A stretch of DNA of 40,842 bases from Leptolyngbya iicbica LK (GCF_004212215.1 NZ_QVFV01000014.1:1-40842); one strand, 5' to 3'; positions 16,749 through 26,673 are shown, counted from the stretch's first letter. Notes: generated by a model from the letters alone, not told the origin. Made by a program: numbers and translations.

Positions 16749-17142
16749 TGGCCGGCGCTTGCGAAAAGTCGTGACGCAGCCGCAAGGGACGAGTACGGCA
16801 ACAGTGGATGCGGCTTTGTCCGTGAGCGAGTCAGGGGCATTTTGGTGGTGGCATGGGGTTGGGTGCGATCGCAAACAACAACGATTCGTAGCCCTACGAT
16901 GAATCGACTTCTACACGAGAATCTTTCAGCTCCCCTTGCTCCAATCATTGTTGAAATCTATCCCGATTCTCAGCCTGTCACCCCCCTCTGGTTGACTTTT
17001 TAGCCATCCCCCAAAGGTATAGCAGTCCGCAGTAAGGTACCAACAGGCAAGGGGCTTAAGCCCCTTGTTCCGCAGCATGGGGATGTACGGAGCTATCTAC
17101 GCGGCGCTATATATTTATCCACGATAAAGATATTGATGATTG
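16749..17142. other. Intergenic region upstream of the thioesterase
   Basis: No gene recognised. It holds a perfect 20-base palindrome, CAAGGGGCTTAAGCCCCTTG (17048-17067), about 75 bases before the thioesterase start, which resembles a dispersed cyanobacterial hairpin repeat. An AT-rich stretch at about 17108-17140 may hold the promoter. Confidence 0.45.
17048..17067. repeat. Perfect 20-base palindrome
   Basis: CAAGGGGCTTAAGCCCCTTG can form a tight 10-bp stem. There is no T-run on either side, so it is not a clear terminator. Confidence 0.6.
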
Positions 17143-17598
17143 ATGAAAGCGAAAGAGAGTGCGCCAGAGCAGGCGTTTGAATATCAGGTCAGAGTACAGC
17201 CCCATCACACCGACTACGGGGGCGTCGTGTGGCACGGCAACTATATTGCGTGGCTAGAGACTGCCCGAGTGGAATGCCTGCGATCGCACGACATTAACTT
17301 TGCCGATTGGGTAAATTGCGGAGTCGATTTGCCCGTGGTGGATTTATCCATTCAGTATCGGCAACCCTTGATCTTGGGGGCGATCGCCCTGATCAAGTGT
17401 TGGCTGTTGCCCAGCCAGAATGTACGGCTCATCTGGCAATACCAGATTCTCAATGCCGCCACTCAGGAACTGTGCGCCACGGCCCAGGTCACCCTCGTCC
17501 CGATTCAGCAACAACCGCGCAAAATTTTGCGCCGCTTACCTGAACCCATGCAGTCCGATCTCGCCCGGTTGATGGCGCCGTCAGCCCCGTCAGGATGA
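17143..17598 (+). CDS. Hotdog-fold acyl-CoA thioesterase (4-hydroxybenzoyl-CoA/YbgC family)
   Basis: A 151-residue hotdog-fold protein. The active-site signature 'HHTDYGGVVWHGNYIAWLE' has the catalytic Asp24 and the His31/Tyr34 positions typical of the 4-hydroxybenzoyl-CoA thioesterase family. In cyanobacteria, members hydrolyse 1,4-dihydroxy-2-naphthoyl-CoA for phylloquinone synthesis or act as general acyl-CoA thioesterases; the sequence does not decide. I prefer the ATG at 17143 to the TTG just before it. Its 3' end overlaps the convergent LysR gene by 9 bases. Confidence 0.87.
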   Translation: MKAKESAPEQAFEYQVRVQPHHTDYGGVVWHGNYIAWLETARVECLRSHDINFADWVNCGVDLPVVDLSIQYRQPLILGAIALIKCWLLPSQNVRLIWQYQILNAATQELCATAQVTLVPIQQQPRKILRRLPEPMQSDLARLMAPSAPSG

Positions 17599-18477
17599 TA
17601 AGGCCGAGTTTGGCGAGTGGCTCGTGCGGAGCATGTTGATAAATACCTCGACGGCGGGGGCATGGGGCGTTTGGGCCAGGGTGGCGACCCCGATCACCCG
17701 TTCCAAGGGCTCCGGCAGCGATCGCACCTGCACCCCAGCGGGAATGGGCAGCGCCGCGAGTCGAGGCAAAATCGCCGCCCCTAATCCCTGAGCCACCATG
17801 CTGACAATGGTGGAATCTTCTTTGATCACATAGGCGACCTTGAGCTCTTGGCCCCAGCGCTGCCAGTGATCCCGCACAACGTTCGTGCATTCCGCATAGT
17901 TGTACAAGACGAAATTATAATCGGCCAGGTCGTGCCAGGTCAGGTGGGGGGACAAGTGCTTCATCCCCGCAGGCAACAGGGCCACATACTCATCACGGGC
18001 CACTTCCCACACGGCAAACTCTTCGGAACGGGGCAAGGGCACCAGCCCCATATCGACCTGCCCTTCTCGTAGCGCTTGCTCGACGCCGGCTGGTTCCAAC
18101 TCGGTCAGACTAATTTCCACCCGGGGAAACTGCGATCGAAACTGGGCCAAAATCGGGGGCAGCAGATGGGTTGCCGCACTCCGAAAGGACGCAATGCGTA
18201 GCCGCCCCGCGTACAACCCTTTTTCTAGATTCACCTCGTACTCGATCTGCTCCCGCAGGTCCAGCATTTTGTGGGAGTGATACAAGACCCGCTCACCCAC
18301 CTGGGTTAACTTGGCCCCAAATCGCCCTCGCTTGAGCAGGGGCACACCCAACTCTTCCTCTAAGGACGCGATCGCCCGACTCACCGCCGCCTGAGACGTA
18401 TCGAGCGCCAGGGCGGCATGGGAAAAAGTTCCTTCGCGGGCGATCGCCGCTAACACAGCCAACTGATGAATGTTCAT
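17590..18477 (-). CDS. LysR-family transcriptional regulator
   Basis: A 295-residue LysR regulator with the N-terminal winged helix-turn-helix (1-60: 'IHQLAVLAAIAREGTFSHAA', 'TSQAAVSRAIASLEEELG') and a substrate-binding co-inducer domain ('LRIASFRSAATHLLPPILAQF'). The effector is unknown. It is divergent from a cupin-like gene 118 bases away and convergent with the thioesterase. A perfect LysR-box palindrome lies directly upstream of its start, which suggests autoregulation and control of the cupin gene. Confidence 0.93.
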   Translation of the reverse strand: MNIHQLAVLAAIAREGTFSHAALALDTSQAAVSRAIASLEEELGVPLLKRGRFGAKLTQVGERVLYHSHKMLDLREQIEYEVNLEKGLYAGRLRIASFRSAATHLLPPILAQFRSQFPRVEISLTELEPAGVEQALREGQVDMGLVPLPRSEEFAVWEVARDEYVALLPAGMKHLSPHLTWHDLADYNFVLYNYAECTNVVRDHWQRWGQELKVAYVIKEDSTIVSMVAQGLGAAILPRLAALPIPAGVQVRSLPEPLERVIGVATLAQTPHAPAVEVFINMLRTSHSPNSALSS

Positions 18478-18484
18478 AACAACA

Positions 18485-18507
18485 ATCTATTCGGCTAGCG
18501 AATAGAT
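18485..18507. promoter_or_regulatory. LysR-type operator (T-N11-A palindrome)
   Basis: ATCTATTCG and CGAATAGAT form a perfect 9-bp inverted repeat around GCTAG. The inner part ATTCG-N5-CGAAT fits the LysR T-N11-A consensus. It begins 8 bases before the LysR ATG, within the divergent intergenic region. Confidence 0.7.
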
Positions 18508-18594
18508 GAAACTCGCAGAGAGTTTTGATCTCCCTTGGGAGTAGAGGTTAGCGTGACGGGCAAGCTGAAATCATGTCGAATTTGACAGGTTGCC

Positions 18595-19083
18595 ATGTTT
18601 GAACTCATCTCCTTCCACCGCTTTCGTGACACTCCCAGCGTGCAGTTTTTTGATATCACGGTCGCCGATTCCAACGCCCGCGATTTAGTCTTTCACGACG
18701 GGCCTGCTACCAGCCCCAACAATTCGGCCCAGGGAGGCTGGCAGTTTTATCTGCACCCCAACCAAGAAGACAACTTACTTGCCGTTTCTGGGGGCCGCAC
18801 CTTTTACCTGGTTAACTTTGCCTGGGAATATCCCTTCCACGAAGTGCGACTTGATGCCAACCGCCACATTTTGCGCTTACCCCCCGGCACTTTTCACCGT
18901 TCGGTTTCAGACCCCAAGGGTTCCCTCGTCATCAACCAGGCCGTGCGCACCGCCCAAGCGACTGTCCAAAGCGAATTCCGCGTTTACAACAGCGACACCA
19001 TCCCCCGGCTGCGGCGTTTGCTCAACTCGGGGCTACAACCCATGCGCCACGGCTTTATCGAAGACTGGCCTATGGCGGCGTAG
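18595..19083 (+). CDS. Cupin-like hypothetical protein
   Basis: A 162-residue soluble protein. The centre reads like a single-domain cupin (RmlC-like): 'FYLHPNQEDNLLAVSGGRTF' followed by 'RHILRLPPGTFHRSVSDPKG', the latter resembling the second cupin motif (Pro-Gly-x-x-His). The first motif lacks the full His-x-His pair, so metal binding is uncertain. It is divergent from the LysR gene and probably its target. The substrate is unknown. Confidence 0.6.
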   Translation: MFELISFHRFRDTPSVQFFDITVADSNARDLVFHDGPATSPNNSAQGGWQFYLHPNQEDNLLAVSGGRTFYLVNFAWEYPFHEVRLDANRHILRLPPGTFHRSVSDPKGSLVINQAVRTAQATVQSEFRVYNSDTIPRLRRLLNSGLQPMRHGFIEDWPMAA

Positions 19084-19108
19084 ACGAAGTCAGCAGGAAG
19101 CGTGAGTG

Positions 19109-19172
19109 AGGGGACGGGTCTCTGAGGCTGCCGTTAAGGTTATGTTTTCCCTTCGAAAGAGACCCGTCCCCT
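19109..19172. terminator. Long inverted repeat between convergent genes
   Basis: AGGGGACGGGTCTCT (19109-19123) and AGAGACCCGTCCCCT (19158-19172) are perfect 15-base complements separated by 34 bases. It lies between the convergent cupin-like and beta-lactamase-like genes, so a bidirectional terminator is likely. There is no clean T-run. Confidence 0.5.
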
Positions 19173-19178
19173 GTGGAG

Positions 19179-20525
19179 TTATCGCGTCACAGGGACGAGA
19201 TGCCCTTCATCCAGCACATGCTGAATGACATCACCCATGACCTGCCGCAACATATGTTGGTTGCCGCTGTTGTCAATCGTCACTGTCAACACATAGCGCT
19301 CATCGTCGATCTTCAGCGCAGTCGAGCTGCCGATGACGTTCGAGTTTTGGCCGGTCTTTTCGCCAATCCACGCGACGCGCTTATTGCGCAGCTTGCTAAT
19401 GGCGGTGTAACCAAAGTCCCAGTCATACTGGCCGACCATGGCATCCAAAATTTCGTCTGACCCTGACCCTTCGAAGGTATAGACCTGGCGCATCATTTCG
19501 GTGATTTCATTGGTGGTCATTACGTTGCGACCCACAGACCGATTTTTCGTTGGGGAGATGCGGTTGCCGGTTAGCTTAGTGCGAATCTTGGTTTGCTCAT
19601 AGCCCAGCTCTTGCAGAGCCTGATCCATATATTCCCACCCCAAATAATCCAGCAGTTGGTTCGTGGCGATGTTGTTGCTTTCTTTGATCATTCGCACCAT
19701 CACTTCGCGGATGGGATACGTCTCAGTCACGAAGATCTTGGCGCCCCGAGCATTTTCCGTAAAGTTGTGCGCGTCGATATACATCGGCTCGTCGATATCG
19801 ATGCCTTCGTCGGTCAATTTTTTCATCAAGACGACGGCCACAGGCAGCTTGATCAGACTGGCGGGACTCGCGGGTGGTTGATCCCCTTTGTAGTCCAAGC
19901 AGGTGCCGTCTAGATGGCAGAGGGTAATGCGAATGGCGTGGGGCCGCCCCGTGGACTCGGCAATCTCGGCTAAAAAGGCTGACTGTAGCTCACGAATATC
20001 TTCTTTAACCGGCTCTAGAATCGCTTGATACGTCTCGCGGCGAGCGGCGGCCACCTCAGCCACACTCGAGGATTCCGGAATTTGGTCGAGTTGGCGCAGG
20101 GCCGCTTCCCACAAGTATTCCTGCTGCTGTAGCTCGGCCAGGGTTTCTTCGCCATCGGCGCGTCCGGCATCTCGGGTGGCAATGCCCTGCACCGCCAGCT
20201 CTTTAGAACGGGCGAGATTGGCATCGGCGATCGCCTCTTGCTCTAGTCGCCGCCGGGTCAAGCGCACTGCCTGGGTATCGGTAAACTGAGCAGCTAAATC
20301 AACGGATGCTGCGGCTTCCGGCACTAAAGCTTCATCAGCATCAGCCGCACTGTCAGTCTCGCTATCGGTTGATGACGGTTGCAGTCCTGGTGATGAGATC
20401 GTTGGGTACAGGGTGCCTACCGCGATCGCCACCGCCAAACCCGACACCAAGCCAGCCCCAAACAAAGCCGGTCCGCTCCAGCCTCGCCCTGCAAACCGAT
20501 TTTTTAGACTATCTCCTAACACCAC
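19179..20525 (-). CDS. Class A beta-lactamase-type serine hydrolase, membrane anchored
   Basis: A 448-residue protein with a single N-terminal membrane segment (about 18-42, 'ALFGAGLVSGLAVAIAVGTL'). A long acidic, helical region (about 55-190) follows, then a class A beta-lactamase/PBP-like domain. The catalytic motifs are Ser-x-x-Lys as 'SLIK' (Ser223, Lys226), 'SNN' (283-285) and the KTG box in 'EKTGQNS'. True class A enzymes are about 290 residues, so the N-terminal extension is unusual and may place the domain away from the membrane. It could act on peptidoglycan or on beta-lactams; activity cannot be judged from sequence. The start is a GTG, with a second GTG next to it. Confidence 0.85.
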   Translation of the reverse strand: MVLGDSLKNRFAGRGWSGPALFGAGLVSGLAVAIAVGTLYPTISSPGLQPSSTDSETDSAADADEALVPEAAASVDLAAQFTDTQAVRLTRRRLEQEAIADANLARSKELAVQGIATRDAGRADGEETLAELQQQEYLWEAALRQLDQIPESSSVAEVAAARRETYQAILEPVKEDIRELQSAFLAEIAESTGRPHAIRITLCHLDGTCLDYKGDQPPASPASLIKLPVAVVLMKKLTDEGIDIDEPMYIDAHNFTENARGAKIFVTETYPIREVMVRMIKESNNIATNQLLDYLGWEYMDQALQELGYEQTKIRTKLTGNRISPTKNRSVGRNVMTTNEITEMMRQVYTFEGSGSDEILDAMVGQYDWDFGYTAISKLRNKRVAWIGEKTGQNSNVIGSSTALKIDDERYVLTVTIDNSGNQHMLRQVMGDVIQHVLDEGHLVPVTR

Positions 20526-20715
20526 GGCTTCTCACTCCTTACGGACACACACCACCACCGCTCGCTAAATTATCGCTCTTGTGAGGCGCATAAATGTCCT
20601 GTGGAATACGAATTATGCAGAAAGCCCTTTGGGGCTGATCACGAAGCAACGCTGTCAGCTGGCTAGCCAATGCCACCGCTCTCCCGCCAAGAACCCGGTT
20701 AGCAAGCTGATACAG

Positions 20716-21402
20716 CTATTCAGGCGAGGTCGCTGACTCGGATACCAGCGGTTCCAGGCGCTCAGCAATCACTGCGTAAAAGGGATCGCTGCTGCCCAAT
20801 CCCAGCATTTGCAACATCACGGGCACTGTCGAGGCTTGGGCAATCACTTCTGGCGTACCGAAACCGGGCACCGATTGAAAATACTGCTTCACTAAATGCA
20901 CTCGCTGAGCTTCGGTGCCATCGCGCCAGGCCGCGATCGCTTTTTGGTAAAACATGCGATTCGAGAAGCTGACGATCGTAATGCCACCGGGTTTCAAAAT
21001 TCGATACATCTCAGCAAACACCGCTTCGGGATATTGCAAGTACTGCACCGAGACGGTGTTGAGCACAGCATCAAAGGACTGATCTTCGAGAGGCAACTGA
21101 TCGTTCTCGTTCAGATTTTGCACAAAGTAATGATTTAGCTGAGGATTCTTGGCCAGTTCCTCACCATTGAGACCGTGGCCTTCGACCCACTCAAAGTCCA
21201 TGTCATCAGGTAGATGGGAGATCCAGCTGCTCATCATGTCAAAGATGCGCATGCCCGGCTTGAGGCGATCGCGATACAGATCGGTCAGCTGCTGAATAAA
21301 GCCATCATCTACGTGAGTGACGAAGCGGGGATATTCGTAAAACAGCGAGTCGCTGGTGGGATCAAGTTTGGTGCGCTGGTGGGATTCGAGCAGGGCTTTC
21401 AT
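20716..21402 (-). CDS. Class I SAM-dependent methyltransferase
   Basis: A 228-residue protein of the methyltransferase type 11 style. The usual glycine-rich motif I is replaced by 'RIFDMMSSWISHLP'. 'DQSFDAVLNTVSVQYLQYPEA' is the canonical post-II segment, and 'MYRILKPGGITIVSFSN' is motif III. A C-terminal segment ('QASTVPVMLQML') follows. The substrate is unknown. It starts with 'MKALLESHQRTK' at a well-placed ATG. The neighbouring genes give no pathway. Confidence 0.82.
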   Translation of the reverse strand: MKALLESHQRTKLDPTSDSLFYEYPRFVTHVDDGFIQQLTDLYRDRLKPGMRIFDMMSSWISHLPDDMDFEWVEGHGLNGEELAKNPQLNHYFVQNLNENDQLPLEDQSFDAVLNTVSVQYLQYPEAVFAEMYRILKPGGITIVSFSNRMFYQKAIAAWRDGTEAQRVHLVKQYFQSVPGFGTPEVIAQASTVPVMLQMLGLGSSDPFYAVIAERLEPLVSESATSPE

Positions 21403-21745
21403 AAATTAGCAGGCAAGATGAATGCAATGTTTCTTAATCTTCTCAAATCTGCGAGTTTTTGGCAGGGCAGGGGAGAAAGGGGGCAGAAGGGTAGGGGAGC
21501 GGGGGAGAAAGGGGGCAATAAAAATCCTCTAAAGCAAGCGCTGTGGGAAGGGCTCGCTCTAGAGGATGGACTTCTTGGATAAAACGATGGGCTGGGTATG
21601 CTTGGCCTGCGAAGGGAAGCGTTCGAGAGTACAGTACCGATCCCTAACTGCGCGACTCATTCATCCAGCCACCCAGCCACCCAGCCACCCAGCCACCCAG
21701 CTACCGAGCCACCCAGGTAACGGGAGGTTCGAGGTTGGCCGATCC
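21403..21745. other. Intergenic region with G-tracts and an octamer tandem repeat
   Basis: A 343-base gap between the sulfite reductase stop and the methyltransferase start. It contains a purine-rich block with many G-runs (21461-21517), including the 16-base word GGGGAGAAAGGGGGCA twice (21470-21485, 21502-21517), and an 8-base tandem repeat (21661-21716). No coding sequence is convincing. Confidence 0.6.
21661..21716. repeat. Tandem CCACCCAG octamer repeat, about seven units
   Basis: Four perfect CCACCCAG units run from 21669 to 21700. A degenerate unit precedes them (TCATCCAG), another follows (CTACCGAG), and a final perfect unit lies at 21709-21716. This is a minisatellite-like array just past the 3' end of the sulfite reductase gene. 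Confidence 0.9.
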
Positions 21746-23692
21746 TTAAGCCCCATTTTCGGCCAGGTATTTGGCGACGTAGTCGGCGATCGCATCCGCC
21801 GTGATTTGCGACATGGGGCGACCTTCCTTTTCGACCGCGACTTTCAGCAACTCGTAGGTATCGCTGTAGACACCGATGCGGTGACGCTGATCTTTTTTGC
21901 GCGGCTGGTACGTGGCGGGGTCGTAGCCAGCGGAGAACTTGCGCAGGGCGTCGAAGGAGACGCGATCGCAAAAGTCACCAAAGCTTTCGCCCACGCGCCG
22001 TTGGTCGCGGAAATAAACAAACAGAGGCTCTAGGAAGAATTCCAATTCATCGACAGGGAGCCGCTCGGTATAGGCGCGGGCCAGACGGGTTTGATTGGGC
22101 GAGCCACCCAGCCAGATTTGATAGCTCTCGGGCGCACTGCCAACAAACCCAAGTTCCGCCATGTAAGGACGCGCACAGCCATTGGGGCACCCCGTCATGC
22201 GCACGACAAAGTGCTCGTCGGGCAAGCCCAGTTTGGTCAGCAACGCGCGCACGCGACCCAAAATGTCCGGAATCACCCGCTCTGACTCGGTCACCGCCAG
22301 GCCGCACATGGGCAAAGCGGGGCAGGCCATCGCCTCGCGCACCATCTGATCTACTTGATCGGGACGAGTGACGCCGTGCTCATCTAACAGCGTTTGAATG
22401 GCGGCTTTGTCGCCGGGCTCAATGTCATAGAGCACAATGTTTTGGTTCGCCGTGATGCGCATCGGTACCTGGTAGCGCTCGACAATGGTGCGGAGGGCGC
22501 TGCGTAGGTTGAGGCTGCCGTTGTCGTAAATTCGGCCATTGTCGATGTTGACGCCGACAAACCACTTGCCGTCGCCCTGTTCGTACCAGCCAAGGTAATC
22601 TTCAAATTTCCAGGCGGGCAGCTTTTTGAAGGGCTTGAGCGGTTTGCCAAAGTAGCTTTCGACTTGCTCGCGGAATTTTTCGACGCCCCAGTCGTGGAGC
22701 AGATACTTCATCCGGGCATGACGCCGCTGGAAGCGATCGCCATAATCGCGTTGGGTCGCCACGATCGCCTTCACCGCGTCAAAAATATCGGCTTTGTCAA
22801 CGTAGCCAATTTCGTCAGCAATGCGGGCAAAGGTTTCTTCTTTGTTGTGGGTGCGGCCCATGCCACCGCCCGCGAGGATATTGAAGCCTTGCAGGGCTCC
22901 GGCTTTGTTCGTAATGACGACTAAGGTCACATCCTGAGTGTAGGCATCGACGGAGTTGTCACCCGGCACCGTTACCGCCATTTTGAACTTGCGGGGCATG
23001 TAGTGGGTGCCGTAAATCGGCTCAGCGCTGTCGGCAAAGACGGTGCCGTTGTAATTTTGCTGCCGCGCGGCGACCACGTCGGGGTGCTCCTCGACCGTGA
23101 CGGCTTTTTCACCATCCAGCCAGATCTCGTAATAGGCCTCGGTTTGGGGACGCAGCAGGTCGGCAATTTTGTCCGCGTACTCTTGAGCAATCAGATACTC
23201 CGGCTTGTCTCTGAAAATAGCGGGGGGGGCCATGATGTTGCGGTTGAGGTCACCACACGCGCCCAGGGTCGAGCCGAGGTTTTGAATGATGGTCGCGACA
23301 GTGGCCTGCAAGTTGGACTTGAGAATGCCGTGGAGTTGAATGCCCTGGCGGGTCGTGGCCCGCAAATGACCGTAGCCGTAGCGATCGCTCAACTCATCCA
23401 ACGCCAGGTAGAGCTGTGGGGGAATGAAGCCACCAGGATTCCGCGTCCGCAGCATCATCCGGTAGTCCTTTTCCTGACCTTTGACCCGGTTATCCCGATT
23501 GTCTTGCTGGTAAGACCCGTGAAATTTGAGGATCTGCACCGCCGCATCGGTGAAATGATTGGTGTCTTGGCGCAATTCCGTCGCGAGGGGTTCGCGCAAA
23601 AAGTTGCTGCGCTCTTTGATGCCTTCGAGCTTCGAAACTTTGTGGTCAACAGCAGATTGCAGAGATTGGGGGTTGATCGGAGTCTGAACCAT
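21746..23692 (-). CDS. sir: Assimilatory sulfite reductase (ferredoxin)
   Basis: This enzyme reduces sulfite to sulfide with six electrons from ferredoxin, using siroheme coupled to a [4Fe-4S] cluster. The 648-residue protein has the two-repeat sulfite/nitrite-reductase architecture: '[19 protein letters not shown]' and '[12 protein letters not shown]' in the first ferredoxin-like region. The siroheme/cluster cysteines lie in '[17 protein letters not shown]' and '[18 protein letters not shown]'. The '[12 protein letters not shown]' segment and the length favour sulfite over nitrite reductase. It supplies sulfide for cysteine synthesis and functions with the cysH gene about 3 kb upstream. No NADPH flavoprotein subunit is present, consistent with the ferredoxin type. 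Confidence 0.95.
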   Translation of the reverse strand: MVQTPINPQSLQSAVDHKVSKLEGIKERSNFLREPLATELRQDTNHFTDAAVQILKFHGSYQQDNRDNRVKGQEKDYRMMLRTRNPGGFIPPQLYLALDELSDRYGYGHLRATTRQGIQLHGILKSNLQATVATIIQNLGSTLGACGDLNRNIMAPPAIFRDKPEYLIAQEYADKIADLLRPQTEAYYEIWLDGEKAVTVEEHPDVVAARQQNYNGTVFADSAEPIYGTHYMPRKFKMAVTVPGDNSVDAYTQDVTLVVITNKAGALQGFNILAGGGMGRTHNKEETFARIADEIGYVDKADIFDAVKAIVATQRDYGDRFQRRHARMKYLLHDWGVEKFREQVESYFGKPLKPFKKLPAWKFEDYLGWYEQGDGKWFVGVNIDNGRIYDNGSLNLRSALRTIVERYQVPMRITANQNIVLYDIEPGDKAAIQTLLDEHGVTRPDQVDQMVREAMACPALPMCGLAVTESERVIPDILGRVRALLTKLGLPDEHFVVRMTGCPNGCARPYMAELGFVGSAPESYQIWLGGSPNQTRLARAYTERLPVDELEFFLEPLFVYFRDQRRVGESFGDFCDRVSFDALRKFSAGYDPATYQPRKKDQRHRIGVYSDTYELLKVAVEKEGRPMSQITADAIADYVAKYLAENGA

Positions 23693-24034
23693 AGGGCGCT
23701 GAGAGTGAAATAAGTAAAATCCATTTCCCTGGAATAGCCGAGAGCAGCAACCCGGCGCGATGCTCGGCCCAGGAATATACGGTAACCCGGTCGGGATTTG
23801 GGTGAATAGTCACAATCTTAGCACTGGATCCCTGGAAAACATCACCCCCATCACTAGGGAGTTGCTCATTTTCTTCACCCCGAAGACAGGCTATCAAATA
23901 GCTGTATGGCTTGGCCGACAAGCTGTTGGGTACATTCTCGCTCACCCCCCGGCGACGCTACGGCCTGCCACGCTACAAATCTTGACAGTTGCGCATCAAC
24001 AAATTTGGTTGAGCGCAAGCCAGCTAAAGACAAC
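23693..24034. other. Upstream region of the sulfite reductase gene
   Basis: About 340 bases carrying the sir promoter region (minus strand), bounded by the pnp terminator. No gene or clear regulator site was recognised. Confidence 0.4.
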
Positions 24035-24064
24035 AAAAAGGAGGTGCGATCGCACCTCCTTTTT
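24035..24064 (-). terminator. Perfect 30-base palindromic terminator after pnp
   Basis: AAAAAGGAGGTGCGA and TCGCACCTCCTTTTT are exact complements with a HIP1 centre, giving a stem flanked by A and T runs on both strands. It is 40 bases beyond the pnp stop and can terminate transcription on the minus strand. Confidence 0.85.
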
Positions 24065-24104
24065 GCCCATCACCGTCGCCCCCAGGCGACCCTCTTGCAG
24101 CTTA

Positions 24105-26267
24105 TTAGCTAGCGGGAGCCTCGGCCCCTGCGGCAGCCCGAGCGGCAGCCGCTTCATCCGGATGGATATTCAGCCGCGTTAAGTTGACGCGCCCCCGGTT
24201 GTCGATTTCGCGGATTTTCACCACGACTTCGTCACCCACAGACACCTCATCTTCGACTTTGTTGACGCGATAGTCAGCCAACTGCGAGATGTGAATCATG
24301 CCATCGGAGCCGGGCAGAAACTCCACAAACGCGCCGATGGGAATGATGCGCACCACCTTACCGAGGAACACGTCACCCACCGAGGGCTTGAAGACGATCG
24401 CTTCGATCATGGCCTTGGCTTCTTCCGCCTTCTTGCCATCCAGCGACGAAACGGTCACCGTGCCATCGTCTTCGATATCGACCTTAGCGCCAGTCTGTTC
24501 CGTGATGCCCTTGATCTTCTTGCCGCCCGGGCCGATGACCATACCGATCATCTCCGGATCAATCTTGAAGCTGAGCAGTCGGGGCGCAAAGGGGGAGAGT
24601 TTTTCCCGAGGAGCCGCGATCGCTTGCAACATGGATTGCAGAATATGCAGCCGGGCACCCTTGGCCTGACGAATCGCCTGGGCGATCACTTCCACGGGTA
24701 AGCCCGTGATTTTCATGTCCATTTGTAAGGCGGTGATGCCGGTATCCGTGCCCGCCACCTTAAAGTCCATGTCACCGAGGAAATCTTCGATGCCCTGAAT
24801 GTCAGTCAAAATTCGGACTTCGTCGCCCTCTTTGATCAACCCCATGGCGGCCCCGCTCACGGGCTTGGTGATAGGCACCCCGGCATCCATCAAACTCAGG
24901 GTCGAGCCGCAGACGGACCCCATCGAGGTGGAACCGTCGGACGACAACACTTCCGACACCACGCGAATGACATAGGGGAAGTCTTCTTTCGGCGGCAGCA
25001 CCGGAACGAGGGCGCGCTCGGCCAATGCCCCGTGACCGATTTCCCGCCGACCGGGCGATCGCATCGGGCGCGTTTCGCCCACGGAGTAAGGGGGGAAGTT
25101 GTAATGGTGCAGATACCGCTTGTCGTCATCGGGATGCAGATCATCCATGATTTGCGCATCGCCAGAGGTACCCAAGGTAACGACCGACAGCACCTGAGTC
25201 AGCCCGCGCTGAAATAGCCCAGTGCCATGCACTCGGGAAGGCAACAAACCGACCTGCGAGCTAAGCTTACGGACTTCATCCAACTTACGTCCATCGATGC
25301 GAACGCCCTCTTCAACAATCTGCTTGCGCATCAGCTTTTTGGTGATGCCTTTGTAGGTATTGCCGAGGGCTTTGGGATTCTCCTCAACTGCTTGCCGTAC
25401 CGGATCATCCTCGGGCTTGGCGGCAATCTCTTCGGCAATCTCTGCCTTAATGGCGTCGAGTTTTTCATCGCGTTCAGGCTTCGGCAAATCAAACTGCTTG
25501 AGGATGCCTTTGATGGGCTCAGTCGCCCGCTCTGTCAAAAACTGCTCCAGCGTTGGATCCGTTTCCGGCGGCGTCGCAGTCACGCGCTCAATGCCCAGTT
25601 CCGCCATCAATTCGTTCTGCGCTTTGATCAAATCTTGCACGACTTCATAACCAAAGTCGATCGCTTCGATCACATCCTGTTCAGGCAGTTGGTTGGCTCC
25701 TGCCTCGACCATGATCACCCCGTCGGGCGAACCGGCCACGATCAGATCAAGGTCGCCCTTTTCGATTTCTTCATACGTGGGGTTAATGATGAAATCGTCG
25801 CCGATCAGACCAACCCGCACCGTTGCCATGGGGCCGTTAAAGGGAATTTGAGCCAGTAGAGTGGCGATGGAGGCTCCAGTTGCCGCCAGCACGTCCGGAG
25901 GTACTTGCTCATCCATCGAGAGGGTGCTGGCCACAATCTGAATGTCATCCCGCATCCAGCTCGGAAAGAGGGGCCGCATGGGGCGATCGATCAATCGACT
26001 CACCAGGGTGGCCCGCTCGGGCGGTCGGCCTTCCCGCCGTAAAAAACCACCGGGGATACGCCCTGCGGCATACAGTCTTTCTTCGTAATCAACGAGTAAT
26101 GGGAGGAAATCAATCCCTTCACGACCGGATGAACGAGTGGCGGTCACAAGGACTGAAGTTTCGCCAGACTCGATCAACACGGAGCCCCCCGCTTGGGGCG
26201 CTAGCAAACCTACTTTAAGTCGGATATCCCGTCCATCAAAGGATATTGACTTGTCAACTTCTTGCAT
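24105..26267 (-). CDS. pnp: Polyribonucleotide nucleotidyltransferase (PNPase)
   Basis: A phosphorolytic 3'-5' exoribonuclease that can also polymerise nucleotide tails, which in cyanobacteria is the main source of mRNA tails. The 720-residue protein has the two RNase PH-like domains ('[20 protein letters not shown]' and '[20 protein letters not shown]'). Between them lies an all-alpha domain. The '[20 protein letters not shown]' segment and '[19 protein letters not shown]' carry catalytic acids. A KH domain ('[20 protein letters not shown]') and an S1 domain ('[19 protein letters not shown]') complete it. The usual upstream rpsO is not seen next to it. Confidence 0.97.
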   Translation of the reverse strand: MQEVDKSISFDGRDIRLKVGLLAPQAGGSVLIESGETSVLVTATRSSGREGIDFLPLLVDYEERLYAAGRIPGGFLRREGRPPERATLVSRLIDRPMRPLFPSWMRDDIQIVASTLSMDEQVPPDVLAATGASIATLLAQIPFNGPMATVRVGLIGDDFIINPTYEEIEKGDLDLIVAGSPDGVIMVEAGANQLPEQDVIEAIDFGYEVVQDLIKAQNELMAELGIERVTATPPETDPTLEQFLTERATEPIKGILKQFDLPKPERDEKLDAIKAEIAEEIAAKPEDDPVRQAVEENPKALGNTYKGITKKLMRKQIVEEGVRIDGRKLDEVRKLSSQVGLLPSRVHGTGLFQRGLTQVLSVVTLGTSGDAQIMDDLHPDDDKRYLHHYNFPPYSVGETRPMRSPGRREIGHGALAERALVPVLPPKEDFPYVIRVVSEVLSSDGSTSMGSVCGSTLSLMDAGVPITKPVSGAAMGLIKEGDEVRILTDIQGIEDFLGDMDFKVAGTDTGITALQMDMKITGLPVEVIAQAIRQAKGARLHILQSMLQAIAAPREKLSPFAPRLLSFKIDPEMIGMVIGPGGKKIKGITEQTGAKVDIEDDGTVTVSSLDGKKAEEAKAMIEAIVFKPSVGDVFLGKVVRIIPIGAFVEFLPGSDGMIHISQLADYRVNKVEDEVSVGDEVVVKIREIDNRGRVNLTRLNIHPDEAAAARAAAGAEAPAS

Positions 26268-26673
26268 GGATTACTTTATCCTTTCGTTTTTTTGTTTCTC
26301 TTTTGTGTCGCCCTCAATCGTAACACTGTAATTGGCAAGCGTTTTTTTCCTTAAGAGACTGTTGCAGGCAGGGCAGAATTGCGATTTATTGAAGCACTGG
26401 AAATCTCGCTGTAGAAACTGCTCAAGCTTTCAAAAAAGCTAGTGAAATCAGGATTTTCAGCGTTTTTGCGAATGCTCATTGGGCGGCCACTAAGCCGATC
26501 AGAAAGCCCTCCACCCAGGCCCAAAGACAGTCTCCAAGCACAGCGCCAACCAGCTTTATGAGAATAAGCTCTAGCCCTGAACGACTGCCATCACCGTCGT
26601 TTTTAGCCACGAGATTTTTGGATTTAATTAATGTTTGAGGGGGGTTAAGGACGGCACCGCGATCGCAAATGGC
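26268..26673. other. Intergenic region between cysH and pnp
   Basis: About 400 bases, moderately AT-rich near the pnp start, with T-rich tracts at 26285-26300 and 26341-26350. No gene, tRNA or riboswitch was recognised. It must hold the pnp promoter and the cysH 3' end. Confidence 0.4.

Noticed and set aside
21661-21716. CRISPR array
   Set aside because: The units are 8 bases long with no spacers, so it is a tandem minisatellite. No cas genes are present.
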